Shown here in pieces: positions 11,732 through 23,700 of a DNA stretch of 64,000 nucleotides. Under the pieces are notes generated by a model that saw only the letters and a program-made list of their open reading frames with translations, had not been told where the DNA came from and did no database searches. The position numbers and the translations under genes were made by a program. Positions within the stretch are counted from its first letter, which is position 1, and each line of letters starts with the position of its first letter. The stretch comes from Stromatinia cepivora (lineage: Eukaryota; Ascomycota; Leotiomycetes; Helotiales; Sclerotiniaceae): contig RCTD01000007.1 in the NCBI GenBank assembly GCA_014898415.1, positions 1,488,001-1,552,000 on the forward strand, written 5' to 3'.

Positions 11732-13208
11732 TTCAATTTTAAGCCATGAACTTGAAGTTGTAACCTTATCCAGTGAGTGGGTCGGTGGCTAAAAAAGAGG
11801 TTCTTATCTTTTCACCCTGTAACTGTAATTCAATTCTGTACCCCCATCCTGAACTGATATGAAAAAAAAAAAAAAAATGGGTGATAATATAGATGATTTT
11901 TGTACCTTACCCGAAGGAATCAAACTCATGGGCAAAAAACTCCTGCATCCCACACATTTCTAATAGGGTTCCCAAACTGCGGGTTCAATATTTTCTTGCC
12001 CGCGTCAACTTAAGGAAATGACGAACGAATCAATTGATTTATATATTCCAATTGAAAAAGATTATGATCATGGCAATGATAAATTACAAAAGCCAACAAA
12101 ACAAGCAAATGGTTCCAATACCTTCTTTATAGTCTAAGGAAGACAAGATTATGGAAACGGATACTTATTTCATCTAATTCTCCAAATAATTTCAATCCTC
12201 GTATCAAGGTTCATACCAAACCTACTCACACCCCTTCTAACTTGTACCTTTCTATCCCACAATCCCGCATGGCCCCGCGTTTATCAAAAGCAGGCTGCAA
12301 GCAAGACAAGGCACAAGGAACCATGACCACAGCCCATCGAAAATCACACCAAAATCTCTAGGAATAACGTCTAATTTCTACTACTTGTCGAAAGTAGATT
12401 TCTTGTCATAACTTTATATATTCATATTATTTATTATTATTATTATTATTAAAAACGGAAAATTACTATCTTTGCGGAAAATACCCATCTCATATCTTCT
12501 ATCTTCTCAATTCTATATTCTATATTCTATATTCAGAGTCAGCCCCGAGTCTAGCAATCAAAAACACCCAGCCCTGTGCAATATCTGTATGCATATCCTT
12601 CACCGTCTCACAAATCTCACTCATATCAACACCAATCCATCCACTTCTGCCAATGATCTTTTTTGCCTCCGATCTTTGAAACTTATTCCTTTCTCCTCAC
12701 TCAAATCCTGTTTTCTAGAAATAACCAATTCGAATCTTTCGAAAGAAGCCTCTTTATATACGAACATCCTACCATCCATCACATTGAACTATCAATCTTC
12801 AAACCCCCCGAATATCCTCCGCCATTGTTCCACATTGCATCACCATAAAAAGTTCCAGAACAATATAAAAAAAAAGAAACAACTAAAGAGAGAGGAAAAA
12901 TCTTGCGACCGTTAAACCACAGCCCTATCACTATATCACCAAACCCCTCCGAAAATACTCGACTTCGAGTCCAATTCATCTTTATTCTTGTCATGCAACG
13001 GTCCATGCGCAACAATTGTCGAGAAGGTTTGCGACGGAATTCAAGGACTTCCCATGGAAATATATACAGTTCAACCATCAACATTATATTCAATTGAACA
13101 GGTGCACTCAAAACCTGCGAAAAACAATAAACCCTCGCTCGTCCCCTCCACGGAGGTAGACGGGCGTGGTATCCGTTTGGTTCGGCCCTTCGATTTCAAG
13201 ATATCATC

Positions 13209-14878
13209 ATGACCATATATTCTACTCCACCACCCGCTCGAAGTTTCTACGACGATAAACCTACACTTCTTGTTTGTTGGTGGTGTACGTTATTTTCCGC
13301 CGTTATTATATTGTTTCGAGTTTGTGGAAGATATATAAGGACGGAAAAATTGTTTAAAGAGGATTGGTTGGCTTTGGCTTGTCTTATTCCTTTGTTTTGT
13401 CGTATGGCTTTGGTTCATGTGGTTTTATTATTTGGAACAAATAATGCCGTCATTGAGGATTTTTCAGAGAGAGCTTTATATCGAAGAGCTATTGGAAGTA
13501 GGCTAGTATTGGTATCTAGGATTTTTTATGCTGCGACGTAAGTTTATTTCAAGCTTTCTTGTTTCTTGTTTCTTCTATCTTATGTCTTCTGTTGATCTAA
13601 ACTCTATTCAATTACTAACATATTTCTAGACTTTGGATGCTAAAACTTACAATTAGTGAATTCTTTAAAAGACTCACAATTAATATTTGGACAAGGTCAC
13701 ACGAACGTACCTTGATATTCATCCGATGGTTTCTCCTCGTCACATTCATCGCAGTGATAATAGCGGATATTTCCGAATGTCAACCTATCAATCATTATTG
13801 GCAAGTCACGCCTGATCCAGGTGCAAAATGTCGTCAAGGATATGCACAACTCCTTACAATGGGAACAGTTAATGTATTGACTGACCTCCTACTCGTTCTA
13901 TTCCCCGTTCCTATCATCATTAGTTCGACTATGAGGATAAAAAGAAAGATCCAATTGGTGTTATTGTTTGCTGGTTCATTAATACCAGCTGGAATAACAC
14001 TTTACAGAATTCCGGAAATTATCGATAGACATGGCATTCAACAATATCGATCCTTATTAGCTTCAGTCGAAATTCTCTTCGCAACCGCTGTCGCCAATGC
14101 ACTTATTTTGGGTTCTTTTGTCAGAGATCGAGGTGTCAAGAAACAAAAGTGGAAATTTGGTTCCCTGACCGATACACTTGATCGTACCACATCTCGACGT
14201 GGAACTGCAGCTCGTCAATGGGGAAGTGATGAAGATCTCGTTAGAGGTTTAGGACTAGGTGTAAATCCGGAATTAAGAGGTGTATTCGAATCACCTCCTC
14301 GTCCAGCTCCAATGGCTGTGGCTGGAAATATGCCAGTGAGAAGTCAGCGATTTGATTCCATCGGTTCAAGTGATTGGCGCTTTCCAAGTGATACGAGTGA
14401 AGAGATTGATTTTGTTAAATCACCTCCTTCTCGTCATGTATCGGAAGATTTGACTTCAATGATGTCTCCACGACGCGTCTCGTTCTTCGATGTAGGAGGA
14501 TTACTCGATCAAGAATCTCCAAGAAGAGTTAGTTCCACTAGAACAATGGATACTGAATGTACCGGCGGATCAAGTACCCAAGGCGGCGGTCCAGTATCGA
14601 CAACCTGGTCATTTGAAAATGGATTAAGTCCCGCTCCACCAAGACGTGGTTCAATAGCTCTTCTTCAAGATATTGGTGGATTATTAGGACCGAGAACAAG
14701 AGTTCAGAGACATTCCAACACGACATATGAACTCGAGACGATTTTACGGGGTAGGATTCCTCCCACTAGTCATCCTCCGCTTCCTCATTCTCATTCTATG
14801 CCGCCTCCTATTGATCATTTGGCGAGGCAACAGGATAATTTAAATTTACAGGATGTAGGGGGACTTTTGGGGAGATGA
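13209..14878 (+). CDS. Rhodopsin-domain integral membrane protein (fungal, SAT4/PTH11-related fold)
   Basis: Two exons, 13209-13537 and 13630-14878. The intron has a GTAAGT donor, a TTACTAAC branch site and a TCTAG acceptor. The protein has 525 aa. The first ~280 residues carry about seven hydrophobic segments (for example LLVCWWCTLFSAVIILFRV, FLLVTFIAVIIADI, VNVLTDLLLVLFPVPIII, LLFAGSLIPAGITL) with the Cys-Gln-Pro...HYW and Asp-Leu-Leu-Leu...P-P features of the fungal rhodopsin-like/DUF3112-type membrane family. The remaining ~240 residues are a Ser/Pro/Arg-rich cytosolic tail with three DxGGLL motifs at residues 397, 457 and 518, the last at the C-terminus. Ligand and function are unknown. 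Some relatives (PTH11) act in surface sensing in plant pathogens, but that cannot be transferred here. Confidence 0.82.
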
Positions 14879-15780
14879 TCTCATACGATTTTTACACTCG
14901 TATTGGTATACCAAGTACATTTCTTTGCGTCTCTTTATATCATCTACTTTACTGTATTATCACCATTTCTCTTTGGTTCGTTGCGATATTTATACCTAAA
15001 TACTTGGTACTTCTTTTAATTTTCTATTTTCATATCATGTCATCTTTCTTTCTTTGCTTTGCTTTACTTTTCCCTTTGTCAGAATCAATTGTAGCGAATT
15101 TTACGAGATTATGAAAATTGGGTGGCTGGTTTGATTTGAATTTGGATTTGAGTTTGGATCTGGATCTGAACGAATTTGGGTATGGATGAGTGAGCTGATC
15201 CACGGGATGGATTGGATTGAACTGAATTGAATTGGCATGGAAAGGGCGTTAAGGAGTAAAACTGATATTGATATTGATACTGATACCGTGATTGGTCGGT
15301 CGGTCGGTCGGTCGTGTTGGTTTTTTATCATTGCTGTGGATGAATGGATGGATTGATGGATGCATGGATTGTGGATGAGAATAATGTTGATTAGGACTTG
15401 GAATATGTGATGTATGTTAGGATGTGGATTGAGGGTTTGGGGCGGGTTTGGAATGGAATGATAAGCATTGGTGGGTGCAATGGGAGTGGATTTATGTATA
15501 TCATTGATTTTGGAATGGAGGTCTTTTGATGTTTGTTTAGAGGGAGGGGAAGGGGAGAGGGGAGGGAGGGGAGGGGAGGAAAGGAAGAGCAGAGGAGAGA
15601 GAATGAGATGGGATGTATAGGATAGGGGATAAGCGAAGTGAAGCGAATGATGAATAATAAATCTCGAATATTCATTCATTTGATTCATTTCATTCATTCC
15701 ATTCATCTATAAGATTATATATATTCGTGCGGTGTGTGTGTGGTATGGGCGTTGGTTGGTTGTCTTGCGTCGGCGGGTAC
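14879..15780. other. Intergenic low-complexity DNA bordering the AT-rich block
   Basis: 3' flank of the rhodopsin-domain gene. It becomes G-rich with GGAT/GAAT repeats, a CGGT repeat (about 15296-15315) and a dense G-tract run. The minus-strand frame across 15101-15706 is a Ser/Pro/Ile low-complexity artefact. Confidence 0.6.
15541..15582 (+). repeat. G-tract-rich purine run (potential G-quadruplex)
   Basis: More than six runs of three or four Gs separated by single A or GA, so the + strand could form a G-quadruplex. It lies about 200 bp from the start of the AT-rich block. Confidence 0.6.
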
Positions 15781-16047
15781 TTAGTATATTAAACTTTCTT
15801 TAAATTAAACTTTTTTTAAGTTGAACAACTATTAATTATTATTATTAATCTCTTTTTCTATTTATCTATCTATTTATTATTATTAGGATTATTTTTATAT
15901 TTTAGCATTATTTTAGGGTTATGAATATCGGTGATTTCTGTATCAGAAAACCGTAGCTTTCTGAATAGGGAACTCCTCGCTTAATCTTTGAGCTGCTCTA
16001 ATACTATTCACTATACGATCGCTAACCCTTTATTTTTTGTATTAATC

Positions 16048-16329
16048 TGTGACGCACAAGAGCCGTAGTAGAGCTGAATAAACAGGGTCAATTATGTTCT
16101 TTAGAATCTACAACTGAAGAACTATGGCTCGTAAGGAGCGACTAGATATATATACACAAATACCCATTTGTGGGCTGCGGGGTTGTGCGTATGCGTTATT
16201 AGGGTTACCATTTTACCATATTAAATCGTATGATTCGTAACGCATGCGCACGGATGATCAGCTCATAAATTGATATGGGAGATAAGAGGTATCACGTGGT
16301 TAGCCTCCTGTGGTTCACGATTCGTGACA
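16048..16329. mobile_element. Solo LTR of the Ty3/gypsy element, with TAATC target duplication
   Basis: A 282-bp sequence beginning TGTGACGCAC and ending ATTCGTGACA, matching along its whole length the two LTRs of the full element at 19660-26705. It is flanked by a perfect 5-bp direct repeat, TAATC (16043-16047 and 16330-16334), so it is a genuine insertion reduced to one LTR by LTR-LTR recombination. It is the least mutated of the three copies. Orientation relative to transcription is minus, by comparison with the coding element. Confidence 0.92.
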
Positions 16330-16523
16330 TAATCCAATATTGCTTTCTATATTTTTCGCTGTTTTGATCTTTCTTGAATTCTTTTTTCAATTCTTTATTT
16401 TCTTGTCTTTATTTATTGTTTTAGGTATTTGTTATTTTTAATATATTATAGCTGGATTTCCTAGTCTAGCGGGTGCCTGACTCTCGAGGCTACGATCAGG
16501 TGATTTTTAATATCTTTATTAGG

Positions 16524-17248
16524 AGAGTCTAATTGATCAATTTCTAAATATAGTAATTGATATTGGGTTTTCGATTTTTTTTTATATTCAATTTATAACA
16601 GATATATAAAATCCAAAAGTAATTATACGAAATTGAAGCCCTACTATTTCTCTTCAAAATAATATATTTTTGATTATATAAATTTTATTTTTGATTGAAA
16701 ATTGAATAGATTTATAAAATGATTTCAACACCGGAGGATTAATTATATTATAAACAATTACTTTTGAAATTTAAATAATTATTTAAATAATGAATATTTT
16801 TGAATTTTTGAAAATACCAAAATATAAAACAATTTAATTCTTTTTATTTGATATATTAATAATTTCATTATTTTTATTATTAATCTTTTTAAAAAATATA
16901 ATTCTTTCTTTTTTTAAAAAAGATTTTTTTTATTATATTCTTAATATATTTTTTTAAAATTTCAATTTTTAACAAAAATATTTGAAATTTTATAATTAAA
17001 AAGATTTTTATTTATTCGGTTTATAATTTAAAAAAAAACTTAAAAAATCGAAAAAATTAAAAGATATAAAAATAAAGTTTTTAATAAGATTTATTGAAAT
17101 TTTTAAACTGAATTTTATTAAATTAAATCAATTCTATTCAAAAAAATATTTAGATTATTTTTAATTATTTTATTTAAAAAGTTATGCAATAATAATTATA
17201 ATTATCCTGGCTGAATTACTATATTTAGAAATTGACGGATTAGATTCT
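16524..17248. repeat. Inverted repeat pair (35-bp arms) around a pure AT segment
   Basis: Bases 16524-16558 and the reverse complement of 17214-17248 agree at 31 of 35 positions by eye, without gaps. The ~655 bp between them are almost wholly A and T. This could be the remains of a terminal-inverted-repeat element or two opposed fragments of one repeat. Confidence 0.6.
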
Positions 17249-18279
17249 TTGAAAGAGTTATTATCATCCAATCAAAAAAAAACTCTGGAATAGGGTCGAT
17301 GTGAAAACTAGACTAAGAAAGGCCGTGGTAGTTTCTACTAAGGGTCAAGTAGGGGTTCAACTGGGTTGATAACAAATATCGTATTGTATGGTAACTAATA
17401 GTATGGAATACTAATGAATGTAATCTTGAGTACGAAGCTCTATAATAAGGAAATCTATTCTGGTTATATAGACCTTTGTTTTTTATATATTCAGTTGGAT
17501 CAGTGAAGCTTAGTATTGAGTCTATTGAGCCATTCTGGCTCAGTGCTTTTAGCGCTGATCTTGACTGAGCTAATCATGTGATCTTTATTATGATTAAGTT
17601 TTAGGCTTCATAGTGTGAGAAAGTTGGGATATCAAGGCCTAACACGTAGCTAGTTCGTAGTCATATGGTCATATGATTTTTTGTAGTTAGATATAAGAAA
17701 GGGCTCTGCTTTTCTCTCCTTGAAAGAAATCAATCGTTTTCCATTAGTCTTTTTGTACCCCTTTTGTATACAACCCAAACCATTATCTAAATCTACTAGT
17801 TTTACTACTTGAAGCCTCTACAATGTAATCTGATCAGTTCCAATTCCCATTTCCCCTCGCAGTGTGCTATCGGGATGCATGTATCTCGACCTACCTCTTT
17901 CACAATAGTAACATTTGCTATTGAATCTGAGGCTTCTAGGCTTAATTAGTCATGTAACCAGATGATCATAGCTATGTGATGTCCGACGTAACACCAGGGA
18001 CCTGCGCTCCCCGGACCCCTGGCTTTTCGAGAAAGTTTATTTAAATTTTATATTCAAAAAGTTTATTTTAAATTTAATTTAGTATTATATTGGAACACAG
18101 ATAGAATGTCGGCTTGAAATTATTATTTAAATTGTTATTCGAATTATTATTCAAATTCATCATTACTCGAATTATTGATTATCAAAATAAATTTAAATTA
18201 TTAAAAATATATTTAAAATATTTTAAAAATCTTATTATAATAGAATCTCATTTAGAATAAATAATGAAAATAAAATAAT

Positions 18280-18281
<2 letters not shown>

Positions 18282-18356
<75 letters not shown>
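18282..18356. repeat. (ATT)25 microsatellite
   Basis: About 75 bp of uninterrupted ATT. On the minus strand it reads (AAT)n and lies just downstream of the copia integrase relic, where integrase-RT linkers of such elements are often Asn-rich. It may therefore have grown from a coding poly-Asn tract. Confidence 0.9.
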
Positions 18357-18420
18357 TTCATCGTTATTATGATTTCTATAATAATAATTTTCATCTTGAT
18401 TACTATCATTCAAAAATTTA

Positions 18421-19320
18421 AGAATTAGATCTTTAAAAAGATCATTTATATTGATTTTTTTTTATCATTTTTATTATAATATTTAACATTTTCTTTAATA
18501 ATATAATCTCTTGAATTTATTGCTTTATTTCTGTTAAGAATATTAAATAATAAATTATTAAAGGATTTAAAATTTATTAATATACCTTTTTCTGATTTAT
18601 AATTAAATCTTTTAATTTTTTACTTTTTATATTTTAATATATAAAAAAATGAATTTAAAGTTTTTATATATTTTAACTCAGAGTCTTTATTATATAAAAG
18701 TTTATATAAAGAATTTTCAATAGTTCTATTATAGATTCTATTTTTAATATAATTTATTCCCTTGATTAAATAAAACTATAAATTAAAAAGAATATTTAAA
18801 TCTTTAATAAAGATTAATAATCTTTTTATTAAAAATTTATTTAACCTTTCGATTATTTCATTTTGGGAATATATATAAGGATTAATATATTCTATTATTA
18901 TTTTTTGGATTTTATAAATAATTTCTATTCATTTGATTTAAATTTGAAAATATTATTTATTCTCAATATTTTGATATTAATATTAAATAATAAAAATCTT
19001 TTAATATATCAAGAAAATCAAATTTAAACTTAATGAAATATACCTATATAAGTTTCATAACCCAATCAATGAAAATTATTATATATTTTTCTTTTTTTAA
19101 ATCAATGAAAAAGAATCTATAAATATTAATATTTATTTTATCAAATTTATTTAAATTTAAATCAAGTAGCTTTTTATTAATATTTTGATACATTTTGATA
19201 TATAAACACTCATTACATTTATTTAGATTTAATTTTAAATCTTTTATTTTTAATAATTTCATAATATAATCTTTATTAATATAATCTAAATATTTATATT
19301 ATAAATCTAATTCTTTCTAA
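18421..19320 (-). pseudogene. Ty1/copia-like retrotransposon relic (GAG-pre-integrase and integrase)
   Basis: Read on the minus strand, a mostly continuous frame shows a degenerate GAG-pre-integrase domain (about 19300-19190) ending in a CxxC zinc pair (KCNECLY), then a copia integrase core (IDLKKEKYIIIFIDW). It also shows the PY-YSQNEIIERLN block, equivalent to the family's PYTPEQNGxAERxN with its catalytic Glu, at about 18890-18850, and the NRxxNRTIENSLYKLLYNKDSEL and YKSEKGILINF blocks that precede reverse transcriptase. Several Trp codons have become TAG/TAA and His codons Tyr, as expected from C-to-T/G-to-A mutation. Neither gag nor an intact RT is recognisable, and it is not functional. 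Confidence 0.75.
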
Positions 19321-19659
19321 TTTATATTATTATTCGAATTATTAATTTCATTCTTATTTTTAAAATTCTTATTATTAATATTATTAATGATCTTATTAGA
19401 ATTATATTTTGATTAGAATTTATAATTAATATTAACAATTTAAATAAAATATTTTTTTTATCCACTTTATTATAATTTTTATATTTAATAATTTATAATT
19501 AAAATTAAATATATCTTCAAAAAATATTTTACAATTCATCCATTCTCTTCTTATAACCTTTTTAATATTAAATTTCTTATATCAAATAATTCTTGAATCT
19601 TTGTAATAGAATTATTATAAGGAAAAGCTAAATAAAATAAACAAAAGTAAGAATAAAGA

Positions 19660-19941
19660 TGTGACGCATAAGAGTCGTAGTAGAGCTGAATAAACAGGGT
19701 CAATTATGTTCTTTAGAATCTACAATTGAAGAATTATAACTCGTAAGAAACGACTAGATATATATACACAAATACCCATTCGTAAACTACGGGGTTATAC
19801 GCATATATTATTAAAGTCACCATTTTACTATACTAAATCATATGAATCGTAACGCATATACACAGACGATCAACTCATCAATGGATATAAGAGATAAAAA
19901 ATATCACATAGTTAGTCTTCTATAATTCACGATTCGTGATA
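19660..19941 (-). repeat. 3' LTR of the gypsy element
   Basis: 282 bp, same length as its partner and as the solo LTR. Its terminal CA has become TA on the + strand side (CGTGATA instead of CGTGACA), a C-to-T change. It lies at the 3' end of the minus-strand element. Confidence 0.92.
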
Positions 19942-19956
19942 CTACCCCCCCCTTTA
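19942..19956 (-). promoter_or_regulatory. Polypurine tract of the gypsy element
   Basis: Read on the minus strand this is AAAGGGGGGGGTAG immediately before the 3' LTR, the position of the plus-strand DNA primer in reverse transcription. It is the only long G run in the block, apparently spared because it lacks the CpA context that RIP prefers. Confidence 0.75.
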
Positions 19957-20719
19957 GAAAAACTCGCCCTTGAACATTTCATTCCTCTATTCCATTGCTA
20001 TTTCATCGAAAACCAGGTTTTGTAAAGGTTCATGGGCTTTAAATCAATTAGATTAATCATTTTGATTGATTTGGTCAATTTACTGGAAATTGATTAAATT
20101 GACCAAATTAATCGATCAAATTGATCAAAATAACAAATGAATTGATTAAATCGACCAAATCGTTTATCAATTGATTAAATTAATATTGATTCATATTCTC
20201 CTTGATTTGAAGAATTTTTGAAAAGAAAAAGTTTTAATAGAAAAAAAAAGGAGATTGAATTATAATATAATAATGATGGGTGGTTGATATAATCAATTCC
20301 GAAATCGACCAAGTTAATCGACCAAATTAACCAAATCAATCAAATTGAACGAAATCGATAAAAATAACGTTATATTTCGTTTTTATTATATTCAAATTTT
20401 CTTTTGTATGATTTTTGAAATGATTATAGGTATAAACTTTTGAAATATATTGCCTTCGTATTGTCTTGATAATGGCAGCTCGTCTATTATATAAAACTCG
20501 GATCATATATGTATACAATCAAATTCCCTCGAATTTGTATAGGTTTTTGATCCTTTCATAATCATATACACATATATCATTATAAAATTATAACATCTAA
20601 TCTGCTATATTGAAGAACACTTTTCTTTCCCTTGATTTCATAAATAAATCATCATCCATATAATTATAATTATCCTCTCCACTCTCATAAAGCCTTATCC
20701 AATCGATTAATCGATTAAA

Positions 20720-23700
20720 AGGATCAAATAATATTGGATTGGCCAAATGAAAATCATGTAAGAAATGTAATGATGTTTTAAAATCGGAAATAGGATACCA
20801 GGTAAGATCAATATCACTATTAAGTTACAAGATTCTATATAATAAGGTTTTTCGTGTTTTCTTTATTATTAGAATCTTCTCCATTTCCTATTCCGAATTA
20901 TCAGTTATATTAATAAACAGAGGTGGTTTAAATATCTGACCAGGAAAAGGATCATTATATATCTTACGTAATCGATCTAGAAGGAAAATAGAATGAATTT
21001 TCATTGTAATCAGAAGTTCGAGTTTAAAGGAACTCCCAAATCAACCAATGATCTTGAATCTTCCTTGAATTGGGAAATCCAATTTCTTAAATAATCTCTA
21101 AATAAAATAATTCTTCATATTGAGTTATATATAATCTCCGATATCGAAATCGACCTTATACCAATGAATATTCATAGATTTCGATATCTTGGCTTGAACA
21201 TACAATAAACCTTCTTTTATTTATATAAAAACTAATCTATTACATTCTACGTATATACGGGTATTACGCACATTTATATCGTTTGTTGATTTACTAGCGT
21301 CTTCCTTCCATTCCCATACACATTTCGATGCATATTTATATAAGATTTCGTAAAGTATAAGCCCTTCTAAAAAATCGTGTGGAAAAGTAAGTTGTACATA
21401 ATCCATCATAAATAGGAATTCTGATCAATTGTTTTAATAATAATTAACAAATGACCTTAACCGCTATTAAAGATACTAATTATAGATCTCAATTTGACCA
21501 TCGATTTAGGGATAATGAGTAGTGGATGATTTGAGATCGGTTCCTAGGATTTGACTGAATTCCTTTCAGAACTATGATATGAATTGAGGGCCGCAATCCG
21601 ATACTATAATATCAAAGGGATTATAATATTGATATACATGGTAGAGATATAATTGTACTTAAGTTTAAGTATCGATTGATTTATAATAAGGTATAGAAAT
21701 AGCTTGTTTTATCAATCGATCAATAATGATTAAAACATTATTATATCCGTATTTATCTTTATTAAAGCTATAATAATCCATAATGACATATTATCATACT
21801 CAATTAGGAATCGGAAATAGATGTAATAAACCGGGGATACGATTATATAAAACGGAACTATATTTGTAGGCATGATAATTACGTATATATCTGGCTATAG
21901 TATTATATATTCTGAATCAATAGTATTATTGAAATAATAAAAAATAGGTTTTGTTTATACCAAAATGAATAATAGAAACGGAATTATAAGCTTCACAAAT
22001 CAAATAAATTCGAAAATTATCAATATTAAACACCACCAGGCGATCATTGTAGAACAAAAGATCATTTTGAAATAATATATATTTGTAATTTTGGATAACT
22101 TGTATTCTGAGTATTAACAAGTTATCTATAATTTTATTTGCTTCGATAATACAATTAACTAAATCGAATCGAGGAACAATTTTATTCAAATCGATACTAA
22201 TAATCGCTATTTCGTCTGAATAATACTTTCATAAAGCTTTTCTTATAATTTCAATATCAATTTGATTATCTTTAATAAACTACTGGAGGCGATTCTTTTT
22301 TTTTTGATATAATTCTAAAAATCCAATTCATCGATCTAACAAGTTAAAGCGTTGGCGAAAGGATTATCTTTTCCAAAGTGATATATAATAATGAAGTTAT
22401 AATCGACTAGAACTTCTGCCCAACAAGTTTATCAGGCGTTGAAAGTCTTGATAATCATGAAATATTTGAAGGCCTTATAATCAATATAAACCTTGATTTT
22501 ATATAATAAACCGGCAAGTTCCATTCTCCAATAATTAAGAGATCGAATAATTGATAGTATTTCCTTATCATAAACTTTATAGTTCAGTTTAACGGTAATT
22601 ATGGTCTTGAAGAAATAAACTATGGGAAATCAATCTTCATTATATTATTATAATAATATATTAGTAATTATTTTATCAAATACATCTGTTTCGAGTATAT
22701 AGGGGAGTTGGTAATTATAATGTTACAGGAGCGGAACAGAGATAAGCTTTTTCTTCAAGATATTGAATACATTTTGGCATACTTCGTCGAATACAAACTT
22801 AACATTTGCTTTAATGAATTCGTTAAAAGGTTTCATTATTATATTGTAGTCTTTAATAAACCATTAATAAAAATTATAAAAACCGAGGAATAATTGGATC
22901 CTTTTTATTATTATCGGAAAGATCCAATTTTCAATTACCTTAATCTTTTCAGGGTCCATCTCTATTCCTTTAGTAAAAATGATAAAGTTCAAGTATTTGG
23001 TGTATGTAACGTTGAATTCGCATTTCTTGAGATCCGCTTGTAGGCTAGCGGTTTCTAATCGTTCGAGAATTAGTTTAACATGAATTTGATGCTCTTTTTT
23101 ATTCTCGGAATAGATTAGAATATCGTTGAAGTATATTGTATAGAAGATATCTAGATAATTGAATAGAATATCATTTATATAATATTAATAGATTACAGGA
23201 TCATTCGTTAATCCAAATAGTACAATCTTATATTTGTATAATCCGTATCGGATTCGGAAGGTAGTATACTCTTCCGAAACAGAATCCATTTTTATATAAT
23301 GAAAAGTTTAACGAATATCGAGTTTGGTAAAGATCTTAGTATCGGAAAGCCGAGAAAGTATTTCGTCGATCAAAGAAAAGGGATATCGATCCTTATATAT
23401 TAAGAAATTCAATAATCTGAAGTTTATACAGAATCTTAAACTATTATTAGGTTTCTTAACGAATAGGACAAGTGTAGTATAAAGGGCTTGATTAAATTCA
23501 ATAAAATCTTTACTGAAATTATTTATAATATATTCTTTAACAATTTCCAATTGTTTTAGGGACATCTTGTAAAACGGGCTATAATGTAAGACTTGTTCTT
23601 CTTCGCCTTCCAATATGATTTTATAATTATAAGATCGGTTAGAAGGCAAGATATTTGATTCATGCTTGAAAAAAGCTCGATGATATTATCGATATTCAGA

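Larger units (their letters stand above)
10007..13208. other. 3.2-kb intergenic region with simple repeats
   Basis: No convincing gene. It contains pentamer and heptamer tandem repeats, a 16-nt poly-A run (11862-11877), TTA trinucleotides (about 12430-12450) and TATTC repeats (about 12507-12533). The pyrimidine-rich stretch from 12480 to 13200 is probably the long 5' leader and promoter of the rhodopsin-domain gene, with several short upstream open frames that could affect its translation. Confidence 0.5.

Noticed and set aside
15101..15706. 201-codon minus-strand open frame
   Set aside because: Product is low-complexity Ser/Pro/Ile/His from GGAT/GAAT and G-tract repeats; no domain and no splice logic.
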